Assembly (NCBI GenBank): GCA_902777125.1
Contig: CACYSQ010000001.1
Location: 186,001-250,000 of the forward strand
Direction: 5' to 3'
DNA length: 64,000 nt
Origin: Ruminococcus flavefaciens
GTDB lineage: Bacteria > Bacillota > Clostridia > Oscillospirales > Ruminococcaceae
Below the pieces are notes generated by a model. The model did not search any database and was not told the origin of the DNA. It saw nothing but the letters and a program-made list of their open reading frames with translations. Position numbers and translations under genes: made by a program. Positions 1 through 7,302 of the stretch are shown here, piece after piece (the stretch's first letter is position 1; every line of letters begins with the position of its first letter).

Positions 1-1
1 T

Positions 2-223
2 AACCGCCGCTACAAGGAGCTTGCCGAGAAGCCGGACTGTCCGACATATCAGGAGATCCTCGACGACATAATCAAGCGTGACTATCAGGATATGCACCGT
101 GAGACAGCTCCCCTGAAGCAGGCTGAGGACGCTGTTCTTGTGGACACGACCCACCTCGACCTTGAGGGCTCGGCAAACGAGATAATCCGCGTTATCGCTG
201 AGAAGATCGGGAGTGCTGAATGA
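2..223 (+). CDS. cmk: Cytidylate kinase, C-terminal part (cut by window start)
   Basis: The open frame entering the window encodes about 73 residues ending in a TGA at 221-223. It contains the run RDYQDMHRETAPLKQAEDAV followed by VDTT, which matches the C-terminal region of CMP kinase (RDxxDxxRxxxPLxxAxDA, then a DTT-type segment). The enzyme phosphorylates CMP and dCMP in the cytoplasm. Its stop overlaps the ATG of the next gene (ATGA), so translation is probably coupled. The order cmk-plsC-ispH is common in Clostridia, which supports the call. The P-loop end lies outside the window. Confidence 0.85.
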   Translation, partial: NRRYKELAEKPDCPTYQEILDDIIKRDYQDMHRETAPLKQAEDAVLVDTTHLDLEGSANEIIRVIAEKIGSAE

Positions 224-849
224 TGTACGCATTCGTGAAATTTCTGGTAAGATGCTACCTGAGAGTATTCTTCCGCCTGAGATATGAGGGGAAGAAGAAT
301 ATCCCCAAGGGCAAAACGGTCATTTACGCCTCGAACCACCGCAGCTACTACGACCCGCCGCTTGTCGGCTGCGGTGCAAGGGGAAAGCTCTGCTTCATGG
401 CGAAGGAGGAGCTTTTTGAGAAGAAGATGTTCGGCTGGCTGATTAGGAAGCTCGGAGCGTTCCCGGTAGCAAGAGGAAAGGGCGATTCCGGCGTGATAGA
501 CACGGCTGTCGAGAACCTCGAAAAGCGCAGTATGATGATATTCCCGGAGGGCACACGTTCCAAGGACGGCAAGGTCGGCAGGGGACATACCGGTGCGGCT
601 CTTATCGCGGCGCGTTCCGGAAAGCTCATAGTCCCGGTAGGCGTGACCTATGAGGGCGAGCTGAAATTCCGCAGGAGGGTGACTGTGAAGTACGGTGAGC
701 CGATAGACCCGGCTGAGTACGTCGAGATATGCGATGAGCCCAATCCGCGCAAGCTCGTAAGGCTGAAAAACCGCTATATGGCTGAGATAAAGAAGCTCGT
801 CGAGGGCGATGCTCCTCAGTCCGAGGCTGAGGGAGGCTCCGATGAGTAA
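220..849 (+). CDS. plsC: 1-acyl-sn-glycerol-3-phosphate acyltransferase
   Basis: This 209-residue protein is a PlsC/LPLAT-family acyltransferase, which acylates lysophosphatidic acid to phosphatidic acid at the inner membrane face. The family motifs are visible: NHRSYYD at residues 39-45 (the NHx4D catalytic pair), FPEGTRS at 108-114 and VPVGV near 138-142. The basic and hydrophobic N-terminus (residues 1-20) fits membrane association. The start ATG overlaps the upstream stop by two bases, and a second ATG follows at once, so either could be used. It overlaps the next gene by 8 bases, so the three genes form one operon. Confidence 0.93.
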   Translation: MMYAFVKFLVRCYLRVFFRLRYEGKKNIPKGKTVIYASNHRSYYDPPLVGCGARGKLCFMAKEELFEKKMFGWLIRKLGAFPVARGKGDSGVIDTAVENLEKRSMMIFPEGTRSKDGKVGRGHTGAALIAARSGKLIVPVGVTYEGELKFRRRVTVKYGEPIDPAEYVEICDEPNPRKLVRLKNRYMAEIKKLVEGDAPQSEAEGGSDE

Positions 850-2821
850 GGTAACAGTTGCAAAGTCGGCAGGCTTCTGCTTCGGAGTTGACCGTGCCGT
901 GAAAATGGTCTACGGTGAGCTCGAAAAGAACACCAAGGTCGCCACTCTCGGTCCGATAATCCACAATCAGGACGTCGTGAACGACATGAAGCGCAAGGGA
1001 GCGAGGATAATCGAGTCGGTCGATGAGCTTGCTCCGGACGAGACCGTTGTGATACGTTCCCACGGTGTCGGCAGGGAGATATACGATAAAATAGCCGAAA
1101 AAGGCAACCGTATGCTCGATGCGACCTGTCCGTTCGTCTCACGCATACACAGGATAGTCGCGGAAAAGTCAGCGGAGGGCTGCTTCATACTCATTGCCGG
1201 CGATGCCAGCCACCCGGAGGTGCAGGGTATCGTTGGTCATTGTGACGAAAATCACCTCGTTTTCAAAGATAATTTTGAGCTAAAGGACTTTTTTGAAAAA
1301 AAGTATACAAATTTGAAAAAAAAGCTTGCAATTGTCGCTCAAACAACGTATAATATAGTAGTATGGGACGAGTGTTTAAACGCGATCCCGAAAGACGATC
1401 CGGATATTGTTATCTTTGATACGATCTGCAATGCTACCGATACAAGACAGTCCGACGCGGCTGAACTTGCAAAAACTTCGGATATCATGCTCGTTGTCGG
1501 CGGCAGGCATAGCTCCAATACCGTTAAGCTCTATGAGGTGTGCAGCAGATATTGCAAAACGTATCATATAGAAAATTCGGACGAGCTCCGGAAACTGAAG
1601 CTTCCGTATGCTGAGAATATCGGCATTACAGCAGGAGCCTCCACTCCGGCGTACATAATCAAGGAGGTACAAACCAAAATGGCAGAAAATGAAATTCTTG
1701 CAGCTAATCAGGATGAGGAGATCGACTTCGCTCAGGCAGTCGAGGATTCATTCAAAAAAATACATACAGGAGAGAAAGTTAAAGGCACAGTTGTTGCTGT
1801 AAATAATACAGAAGCTATCGTAGACCTCGGAACAAAGCACACAGGCTATGTTGCTCTCGATGATCTTACAGACGACCCCTCAAAGAAGCCCGCTGATATC
1901 GTTAGCGTCGGCGATGAGATCGAGCTTGTCGTTATCAAGGTCAACGATGCCGAGGGTACCTGCGCTCTTTCCAAGAGAAAGGTTGACGAGCAGGCTGGCT
2001 ATGAGAAGATCCTCAAGGCTAAGGAGGAGGGTACTGTTCTTGAAGGCGTTGTTCAGCACGTTGTAAACAAGGGCGTTACTCTCAGCGTTCTCGGCGTAAG
2101 AGTATTTATCCCTGCTTCACAGACAGGTCTCCCCAGAGGCGCAGAGCTCGAGCAGCTCCTCAAGAAGAAGGTCGAGTTCACAATTATCGAAGTTACAGAG
2201 GGCAGAAAGAGAGCTGTCGGCTCTATCAAGGCTGTACAGAACGCTAAGAAGGCAGAGGCTCAGGCTAAGTTCTGGGAGACTGCTGAGGTCGGCAAGACCT
2301 ATACAGGCAAGGTCAAGTCACTCACAAGCTTCGGTGCATTCGTTGACCTCGGCGGTATCGACGGTATGGTTCATATCTCCGAGCTCTCATGGAAGCGCAT
2401 CAAGCACCCGAGTGAGGTCGTAAATGTCGGCGATACCCTTGAGGTTTACATCAAGGACCTCAACCGCGAGGAGAACAGGATCTCTCTCGGCTTCAAGAAG
2501 GCTGAGGACAATCCTTGGGAGATCTTCAAGGCTAACTACCATGTAGGCGACGTTGTAAAGGCAACTATCGTTTCTATCACAAGCTTCGGCGCATTTGCCC
2601 GCATCATCGACGGCGTTGACGGTCTTATCCACATCTCACAGATCGCTGACAAGAAGGTTGACAACGTAAAGGATATCCTTTCTGTAGGCGATGAGGTAGA
2701 GGTCAAGATCATCGACATCGATTCCGAGTCCAAGAGGATCAGCATTTCCATGCGTGCTCTTCTTGAAGATGCAGAGGACGCTGACGCTGAGGAAGCTCCT
2801 GCTGAGGAAAACGCTGAATAA
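842..2821 (+). CDS. ispH: 4-hydroxy-3-methylbut-2-enyl diphosphate reductase fused to four S1 domains
   Basis: This 659-residue fusion has IspH at residues 1-280 and four S1 RNA-binding repeats from about 310 to 640. IspH performs the last step of the MEP isoprenoid pathway with a [4Fe-4S] cluster; cluster Cys candidates are C13 (FCFGV), C96 (DATCPF) and C196 (TICNATD), with conserved His at 41, 74 and 124. The S1 part resembles ribosomal protein S1/RpsA, and its third and fourth repeats carry SFGAF motifs. The fusion is known in Clostridia. The start chosen is the ATG after GGGAGG inside plsC, not the longer upstream frame. The IspH half ends with a strong Shine-Dalgarno and Met280, and an AT-rich patch at 1265-1370 holds a promoter-like sequence, so a free S1 protein may also be made. 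Confidence 0.93.
   Translation: MSKVTVAKSAGFCFGVDRAVKMVYGELEKNTKVATLGPIIHNQDVVNDMKRKGARIIESVDELAPDETVVIRSHGVGREIYDKIAEKGNRMLDATCPFVSRIHRIVAEKSAEGCFILIAGDASHPEVQGIVGHCDENHLVFKDNFELKDFFEKKYTNLKKKLAIVAQTTYNIVVWDECLNAIPKDDPDIVIFDTICNATDTRQSDAAELAKTSDIMLVVGGRHSSNTVKLYEVCSRYCKTYHIENSDELRKLKLPYAENIGITAGASTPAYIIKEVQTKMAENEILAANQDEEIDFAQAVEDSFKKIHTGEKVKGTVVAVNNTEAIVDLGTKHTGYVALDDLTDDPSKKPADIVSVGDEIELVVIKVNDAEGTCALSKRKVDEQAGYEKILKAKEEGTVLEGVVQHVVNKGVTLSVLGVRVFIPASQTGLPRGAELEQLLKKKVEFTIIEVTEGRKRAVGSIKAVQNAKKAEAQAKFWETAEVGKTYTGKVKSLTSFGAFVDLGGIDGMVHISELSWKRIKHPSEVVNVGDTLEVYIKDLNREENRISLGFKKAEDNPWEIFKANYHVGDVVKATIVSITSFGAFARIIDGVDGLIHISQIADKKVDNVKDILSVGDEVEVKIIDIDSESKRISISMRALLEDAEDADAEEAPAEENAE
1326..1354 (+). 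promoter_or_regulatory. Candidate internal promoter inside ispH
   Basis: TTGCAA (1326-1331) and a perfect TATAAT (1349-1354) are 17 bp apart, inside an AT-rich patch that interrupts the otherwise GC-rich ispH frame. It lies about 325 bases before the internal start at 1679, so it could transcribe the S1 half alone. This is read from sequence only. Confidence 0.5.
1661..1681 (+). promoter_or_regulatory. Internal ribosome-binding site and in-frame ATG for the S1 half
   Basis: AAGGAGGT at 1661-1668 is followed after 10 bases by an in-frame ATG at 1679 (Met280 of the fusion), exactly at the IspH/S1 boundary. Initiation here would give a 380-residue, four-repeat S1 protein. Codons after this point shift to GCT/GTT/CTC-rich usage typical of highly expressed genes. 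Confidence 0.55.
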
Positions 2822-2836
2822 TTCAGATACAGCTAA

Positions 2837-2861
2837 GGCGCGGCAAATTCCGCGCCTTTTT
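2837..2861 (+). terminator. Terminator after ispH-S1
   Basis: A 7-bp stem GGCGCGG/CCGCGCC with loop CAAATT is followed by TTTTT. It closes the cmk-plsC-ispH operon. Confidence 0.85.
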
Positions 2862-2871
2862 GCGTTCAGGT

Positions 2872-3152
2872 GAAAAACTCCGGATTAACAGCGGTACTTG
2901 TATAGCAGTTTTTATCAGAATTATTGAGACAAACCCTTTTGATGAAAGTGCTCTCAAACTCTATTCATAGCCTTACTTTAGTTTTTTCCACAATGGTATA
3001 AAAATAACCGGAAGCTTCACAGCTTCCGGTTTTGTTTTTATTGAAAGATGGTTATACCATTGTGGAAAAAACCATAATAAAGTCTTTGGAAAGGTTTTCC
3101 CCGATAAGTTCTGATAAAAACCGCCGTATGAGCACTGCGGTTGAACCGGAGC
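2872..3152. repeat. Long imperfect inverted repeat (foldback element)
   Basis: This fills most of the 342-base gap between ispH-S1 and the next gene. The two arms are reverse complements of each other: 2981-3001 and 3052-3072 match perfectly over 21 bp (core TTTTTTCCACAATGGTATAA), and 2908-2920 matches 3109-3121 over 13 bp, with weaker similarity out to CTCCGG at 2879 and CCGGAG at 3147. The arms are unequal (the left has about 20 extra bases). A terminator hairpin sits at the centre. No protein is evident. It could be a MITE-like element or a duplicated inverted 3' region. Confidence 0.7.
3006..3036. terminator. Hairpin at the centre of the foldback element
   Basis: An 11-bp perfect stem (AACCGGAAGCT/AGCTTCCGGTT) with a TCAC loop is followed by TTGTTTTTA on the + strand and preceded by an A-rich run that gives U-rich RNA on the - strand. 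It could terminate both convergent transcripts. Confidence 0.7.
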
Positions 3153-3163
3153 TTTTTATGTAC

Positions 3164-3652
3164 TCAGTTTTTCTTGAAGAGCTGTCTGATAACGAGGCCT
3201 GCGCCAGCTGCAGTAAGGCCGAACATTATCAGGAATGTATAAGCGCTAGTGGTTTTCCAGTAGAGGTGAGTTGTGAGGAATACGCTGGCGAGGATTATAG
3301 CAATACCGATAGCCAGGACTATCCAGCCGAAGAGTTTCCTCTCCATCATGAAGAGCATACCGATACCGATAACTGCGGGAAGCAATATCATTCCGTTTGA
3401 CAGGTGGAATGAACCGATATGGTAGGAATACAGTCCCCAGTTGCTTGTAACGTTGATATTTTGCAGTATCATGTAGATACCGACAGCGAGCATTACAAGT
3501 CCGACAAAGAACTGCATGAGGTCGCCGTCCGTAGAGCTGCCTGCGCCGGAGCTTTTGCTTCCGGAGGAATGGCTGTTCCCGGTACTGATATTGTGACTGC
3601 GAAGCTCCTTGTAGATCTTATCGAGCTCGTCATCGCCTGTGTTTTTTGCCAT
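3164..3652 (-). CDS. Small membrane protein with four predicted TM segments, function unknown
   Basis: This 162-residue protein starts with a charged stretch and a Ser/Gly-rich linker (residues 1-45). About four hydrophobic segments follow, near residues 46-65, 82-100, 107-127 and 136-155, and it ends in a basic tail. I recognise no catalytic motif or family. An AAGGGGG ribosome-binding site precedes the ATG. It has its own consensus promoter, whose -35 overlaps the stop of the upstream PBP gene, so it can be expressed separately although it lies downstream on the same strand. Confidence 0.75.
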   Translation of the reverse strand: MAKNTGDDELDKIYKELRSHNISTGNSHSSGSKSSGAGSSTDGDLMQFFVGLVMLAVGIYMILQNINVTSNWGLYSYHIGSFHLSNGMILLPAVIGIGMLFMMERKLFGWIVLAIGIAIILASVFLTTHLYWKTTSAYTFLIMFGLTAAGAGLVIRQLFKKN

Positions 3653-3707
3653 AGAATAACCCCCTTATCATTTAGAAGTAATTCCGTGAGCACTGCTCAC
3701 AATCTAC

Positions 3708-3736
3708 ATTATATATTAATCTGCGGATTTTGTCAA
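3708..3736 (-). promoter_or_regulatory. Promoter for the four-TM protein
   Basis: On the - strand TTGACA (3736-3731) and TATAAT (3713-3708) are 17 bp apart, a perfect consensus. The TGA stop of the upstream PBP gene lies inside the -35 hexamer. A short palindrome GTGAGCAGTGCTCAC lies between the promoter and the start codon. Confidence 0.85.
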
Positions 3737-5241
3737 TAGTTCAGGACGATATCAATTAATCCTTTGTAAAACATTGCCGAATCGCTTGCAAAGTCGAATC
3801 CGTGGTCTTGTGGATTCTGTATCTGCATTACGATGATGTAGGAGCCCTTGCTGCTGTAGTCGGAATAGTCTTTGAACTCAGGCTTTTTCGCGGGATCGTC
3901 CGCGTCATTGCGGAGGCAGCCAGTAATGTAGAGGAAGTCGCCGCCGCCGATCTCCGCCGTACCGGTCTTTGCGTAGAGGGTGTAGCCCTCCGGAACCGCA
4001 AATCCTAATTTATCTGCGACGCCCTTCATGCCCTCAAGGAGGGTTGAACGGTACTCCGGAGGTATCGAGGCTATCTTATCGTATGGCTTGCTGCCGGGAC
4101 TTTCATTCTGGTGTATGTCGTTGGTATCACCATAGCCTGCCACCACAAAGGGACGCACCATATCCCCGAAAACAGCCTCGCGGCCGAGTGCGGCGAGGTA
4201 AAGCGGACAGGTCATTACGCTTGCCTGACCGAAGGCGCTGCGGCGGAGGTCGTCGTCACAGGTTATCGAGATGCTGTTTTCGAGCGTCCCGAAATCGCAC
4301 TCAACGGGACAGTCATTCCCGAAGCTGAAAATGCTTTTGAGGTCGCTGAGAACGGCATCGGTGCCTATCTGCTGGAAAGCCTTTGCGAAAAAGATATTGC
4401 TCGAATCGACAATAGCCGAAACGAGAGTGCGTTCCATAGGGTAAATTTCGGGCTCAATGTCCCAGTTCCAGTTGTGGACGGTCGAACCGGAATCGCTCCA
4501 GCTTCCCTCGTCCGTCAGGGAGGTTATGCCGTTCTTTTCGGCTATCACAGCGGACATTATCTTGAAGCACGAGCCGGGAGCAGCGTTCTGGAAAGCCTTG
4601 TTCGTGAAAGCACCTGAGCTGACGCTGCCGACATAGTCAGGGGCGCTGTGCAGGAGTTCCGGGTCGTAGGAGGGATAGGAGACCTCTGCCATGAGCGAGC
4701 CGTCAGTACGCATAACGACTGCCGAGCCGACAATGTTATTGCTCTGCATATAGCTGAATATCGCGTTCTGAACGTCGCCATCGAGGGTGAGACGCACGGA
4801 CCTTCCTACATTTTCGTGACCCTGTACCGGCGTAGGATTGAGTTTCAGGAGCTGTCTGCCGAGAACGGTATCGAGTCCGGCGGAGCTTTCGTCGAGGATA
4901 TTGGCGAAGCTGAGCTTGTAGCCGGAGGAATAATGACGCGCCGAGATATCGCCCTCATAGTTGCTGTACATGAGGATATTTCCCTTGACGTCATAGATAT
5001 CGCCCTTGATGTCAGCAGCGGGAGAGACCTCGTCCTCAGCCGGAACGGTCACGGTCTCTGCTTCCGTTGAGGCGGCAGCGTTCGCGGTCTCGTCGTAGAC
5101 CGTGTTCCAGCCGAGAACGTCGTTTTCATCGCCGGACACATCGAGACCGGCAAGCTCACTGCCGGAGCTGCCGTCCATTGAGCAGGCGGTAAGGGCTGAT
5201 GCCGCAAGGGCTGCGGCTATAAATCTTTTCAGTGGGAGCAT
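3733..5241 (-). CDS. Lipoprotein penicillin-binding transpeptidase
   Basis: This 502-residue protein has a lipoprotein signal with lipobox LTAC (Cys20), a low-complexity linker and a penicillin-binding transpeptidase domain. All three serine-transpeptidase motifs are intact: SCFK at 224-227, SSN at 280-282 and KTGTAE from 425. It is probably a D,D-transpeptidase acting outside the membrane on peptidoglycan. It resembles the transpeptidase half of FtsI/PBP2-type enzymes, but it is lipid-anchored rather than TM-anchored and has only a short pedestal. The start is the ATG after AGGAGGAATTCCTA; a longer frame upstream adds 15 residues without a ribosome-binding site. The specific role (septal, elongation or sporulation) cannot be read from the sequence. 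Confidence 0.88.
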   Translation of the reverse strand: MLPLKRFIAAALAASALTACSMDGSSGSELAGLDVSGDENDVLGWNTVYDETANAAASTEAETVTVPAEDEVSPAADIKGDIYDVKGNILMYSNYEGDISARHYSSGYKLSFANILDESSAGLDTVLGRQLLKLNPTPVQGHENVGRSVRLTLDGDVQNAIFSYMQSNNIVGSAVVMRTDGSLMAEVSYPSYDPELLHSAPDYVGSVSSGAFTNKAFQNAAPGSCFKIMSAVIAEKNGITSLTDEGSWSDSGSTVHNWNWDIEPEIYPMERTLVSAIVDSSNIFFAKAFQQIGTDAVLSDLKSIFSFGNDCPVECDFGTLENSISITCDDDLRRSAFGQASVMTCPLYLAALGREAVFGDMVRPFVVAGYGDTNDIHQNESPGSKPYDKIASIPPEYRSTLLEGMKGVADKLGFAVPEGYTLYAKTGTAEIGGGDFLYITGCLRNDADDPAKKPEFKDYSDYSSKGSYIIVMQIQNPQDHGFDFASDSAMFYKGLIDIVLNY

Positions 5242-5277
5242 TAGGAATTCCTCCTGTTCTGGAGTATCAACACTTTT

Positions 5278-5306
5278 ATTATACACCGAATGATCGGCTT
5301 CGTCAA
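5278..5306 (-). promoter_or_regulatory. Promoter for the lipoprotein PBP
   Basis: On the - strand TTGACG (5306-5301) and TATAAT (5283-5278) are 17 bp apart, about 40 bases before the ATG. Confidence 0.85.
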
Positions 5307-5360
5307 CAGCACGGTTCTGATTTCAGACTGCATTTAAACCCAAAAAATTGTTATTTACAC

Positions 5361-5447
5361 AAAAATATTGCAGCCCCCGTCTGGAAGCGGAGGCTGCAAT
5401 GGGTAATGAAGGAAATAGAGATACCTAAAATTCATTATTCTTTCAGC
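5361..5447 (-). ncRNA. Candidate small RNA or tiny-peptide transcript
   Basis: A minus-strand transcript starting near 5447 would run about 87 nt to a hairpin (ATTGCAGCC, 5400-5392, with GGCTGCAAT, 5375-5367) followed by ATTTTTG, a plausible terminator. Inside it an ATG at 5435 opens a 26-codon frame (stop at 5355) that begins MNFRYLYFLHYPLQPP and is rich in Phe, Tyr and Leu; its ribosome-binding site is weak (GAAAG). It may be a regulatory RNA, or a leader/attenuator for the PBP gene downstream, though that gene has its own promoter. It occupies the 365-base gap between the PBP and DUF1540 genes. Confidence 0.45.
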
Positions 5448-5453
5448 ATCATT

Positions 5454-5482
5454 ATTATATCATATAAATTCTGATTTGTCAA
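5454..5482 (-). promoter_or_regulatory. Promoter for the candidate small RNA
   Basis: On the - strand a perfect TTGACA (5482-5477) and TATAAT (5459-5454) are 17 bp apart, in a region with no long gene on that strand until the PBP gene. Confidence 0.75.
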
Positions 5483-5606
5483 CAAAAAAGATTGTTAACT
5501 TTTTACAAACAAATGATGAATAATTTTCAATTTGCGTAGAATAATACATATAGTTCCTCGGAACAATCAAAAAGTCCTCTCAAGGACATATCAAGGAGCG
5601 TTGAAT

Positions 5607-5789
5607 ATGAACGATCATAAGAAAAACGATCATGTAAAGTGCAGCGTCTCCCAGTGCCAGCACAATCTGGTGTCTGAGAACTACTGCTCTCTCGACTGCA
5701 TTTCCATCGGTACCCACGAGGATAACCCTACCGTTCCGGAATGCACAGACTGCAACTCGTTCGTAAAAAGATCAGGCTGCTGCGGCTGA
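5607..5789 (+). CDS. DUF1540 domain small Cys-rich protein
   Basis: This 60-residue protein has eight cysteines in a DUF1540-like pattern (CSVSQCQHN, then C-x3-C, then ECTDC) and ends SGCCG. DUF1540 proteins are small, probably metal-binding proteins of Firmicutes with no established function. The start is the ATG after AAGGAG (5593-5598); a longer upstream frame lacks a good site. Upstream are two small palindromes, around GTTCCTCGGAAC and GTCCTCTCAAGGAC. No convincing sigma-A promoter is visible. Confidence 0.8.
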   Translation: MNDHKKNDHVKCSVSQCQHNLVSENYCSLDCISIGTHEDNPTVPECTDCNSFVKRSGCCG

Positions 5790-5801
5790 CCCCTGACCCT
5801 C

Positions 5802-5819
5802 CCGGAGCTTCGGCTCCGG
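5802..5819 (+). terminator. UUCG hairpin after the DUF1540 gene
   Basis: A perfect 7-bp stem CCGGAGC/GCTCCGG closes on a TTCG tetraloop. The 3' side lacks a strong T-run, so termination may be weak or the hairpin may stabilise the mRNA end. Confidence 0.55.
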
Positions 5820-5892
5820 TCATACATATTGTGCAAATTCAATAAATTATAAAGAAAAATACAGTCAAATCGGGAAAAATATCTGCATATGC

Positions 5893-5921
5893 TTGCATTG
5901 GATACTTTTTTGCGATATAAT
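5893..5921 (+). promoter_or_regulatory. Promoter for ireB
   Basis: TTGCAT (5893-5898) and TATAAT (5916-5921) are 17 bp apart, about 88 bases before the ATG. Confidence 0.8.
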
Positions 5922-6008
5922 ATATCTTGTAAGGAGCACATAGCTCCGGTTTCCTGTCATATGATCGCATCTGACCGGAATAATCCCCACTGTCAGGAGG
6001 CTGATAAA

Positions 6009-6254
6009 ATGTTCGATAAAACCATGACCTTCACCGTCAACGAGGATAAGGAGGCTGAGCTCCGCAAAAACCTCAACATCATCTACGATGCTCTCGTTCA
6101 GAAGGGCTACAATCCTATCAACCAGATCGTTGGCTATATCCTCTCCGAGGATCCTACCTACATAACCACATTCAACAACGCCAGAAGCCTTATCCGGCAT
6201 ATCGACCGCGATGAGCTCCTCCAGGTGCTTGTGAGGTCATACCTTCAGGGCTGA
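6009..6254 (+). CDS. ireB: IreB family regulatory protein (DUF965)
   Basis: This 81-residue protein matches the IreB/YrzL family along its length, for example the [19 protein letters not shown] segment and the following [14 protein letters not shown]. In Enterococcus IreB is a substrate of the PASTA kinase IreK and affects envelope stress and cephalosporin resistance; the kinase is not in this window. In many Firmicutes ireB precedes ruvX, but here it stands alone between its own promoter and terminator. AGGAGG at 5995-6000 sets the start. Confidence 0.9.
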   Translation: MFDKTMTFTVNEDKEAELRKNLNIIYDALVQKGYNPINQIVGYILSEDPTYITTFNNARSLIRHIDRDELLQVLVRSYLQG

Positions 6255-6328
6255 TCTTTCTTTGCTGCAAACCTCCGTACAAGGTCGGAGCAGCTTATAT
6301 CCCGCCAAAGGTAATAAAGTTTAACACT

Positions 6329-6355
6329 GTCCGGAAGCATAATTCCGGACTTTTT
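6329..6355 (+). terminator. Terminator after ireB
   Basis: An 8-bp stem GTCCGGAA/TTCCGGAC with a 6-base loop is followed by TTTTTG. Confidence 0.85.
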
Positions 6356-6461
6356 GCTTTCCGGGACGATTTTCCGCTCATATCCTCCGTGCTTCTGCGG
6401 CACAATAATACCGCGGAGCTTTGCTCTGCTAAATTTACAGGCTGCGAAAGGAATCCTTGTT

Positions 6462-7208
6462 ATGAAGTTCAACCCCGCTGCAACAGCCGCGCTGCTGCTT
6501 TCAGCAGCACTGCCCCTGACCGTACCGGCAGTTCATGCGGCTGATACCACGAAAAAAGGGTACGGTCAGGGGACAGCAGTGGACGGTCAGAACCGTCCAC
6601 TGGGCGCGGCACAGTTCAACGAGCAGTACGCAGACCTTGGCGCATTTGCGATGTCCAATGAAGCCGACCGCATAATCATAACCTTCGATCAGGGCTACGA
6701 AAACGGCTATACCTCGCAGATACTCGATACCCTGAAAGAGAAGGACGTCAAGGCGATATTCTTCCTCACAGGCGACTACGCTAAAAAGGAACCGGCTCTT
6801 GTAAAGCGAATGATAGCCGAGGGACACGTTCTCGGAAACCACGGCATGAAACACGCGAGCCTCCCTACGCTCTCCGAAAAGGAGGCTGAGGACGAAATAA
6901 TGTCCCTGCACAATTACGTCATGAACAACTACGGCTATCAGATGCAGTTTTTCCGGTGTCCGTGCGGAGAATACTCCGATGCGGCACTCGAGACCGTGCA
7001 GAAATGCGGCTATAAAACGGTTTTCTGGAGCTACGCCTATGTGGACTGGAAGACCGATGCCCAGCCGGACAAGTCCGAGGCACTGAAGAAGCTCAGCGAT
7101 TCCGCCCACGGCGGCGAGATACTCCTGCTTCACTCGGTATCCTCCACCAATGCCGCGATACTCGGCGACCTCATCGACGCGCTGAGAGCAAAGGGCTACA
7201 ATGTTTAA
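6462..7208 (+). CDS. pdaA: PdaA-like polysaccharide deacetylase (muramic acid de-N-acetylase)
   Basis: This 248-residue secreted protein has a signal peptide (residues 1-26) and a NodB-type deacetylase domain. Motif 1 is TFDQGYENGY (residues 74-83), the PdaA form in which the second Asp of the usual TFDDG is replaced. The metal-binding pair is H127-x3-H131, with RCPCGEYS at 165-172 and LLLHS at 221-225. PdaA removes the acetyl group from MurNAc to allow muramic delta-lactam formation in spore cortex; whether this organism sporulates is not shown here. The start is the ATG after GAAAGGA that gives a clean signal peptide; the longer open frame upstream runs through the ireB terminator. Confidence 0.85.
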   Translation: MKFNPAATAALLLSAALPLTVPAVHAADTTKKGYGQGTAVDGQNRPLGAAQFNEQYADLGAFAMSNEADRIIITFDQGYENGYTSQILDTLKEKDVKAIFFLTGDYAKKEPALVKRMIAEGHVLGNHGMKHASLPTLSEKEAEDEIMSLHNYVMNNYGYQMQFFRCPCGEYSDAALETVQKCGYKTVFWSYAYVDWKTDAQPDKSEALKKLSDSAHGGEILLLHSVSSTNAAILGDLIDALRAKGYNV

Positions 7209-7217
7209 AACGGGAAG

Positions 7218-7237
7218 GGCTGCTTCGGCAGCCTTTT
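7218..7237 (+). terminator. Terminator after pdaA
   Basis: GGCTGC/GCAGCC stem on a TTCG loop followed by TTTT. Confidence 0.75.
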
Positions 7238-7244
7238 CTGCTGC

Positions 7245-7273
7245 TTGACTTAACGCGGAAGCTATGCTATAAT
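7245..7273 (+). promoter_or_regulatory. Promoter for the rhodanese/PP-loop gene
   Basis: TTGACT (7245-7250) and TATAAT (7268-7273), 17 bp apart, 30 bases before the ATG. Confidence 0.85.
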
Positions 7274-7302
7274 ATCAATAAATCCTACAAAAGAGGTATA
7301 GT

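Noticed and set aside
3032..3400. 122-codon open frame on the + strand across the foldback element and the gene at 3164
   Set aside because: It starts inside an inverted repeat, lacks a ribosome-binding site and runs antisense to a well-supported membrane-protein gene.
4111..4617. 168-codon + frame opposite the PBP gene
   Set aside because: It is antisense to an intact transpeptidase with all three catalytic motifs and has no upstream signals.
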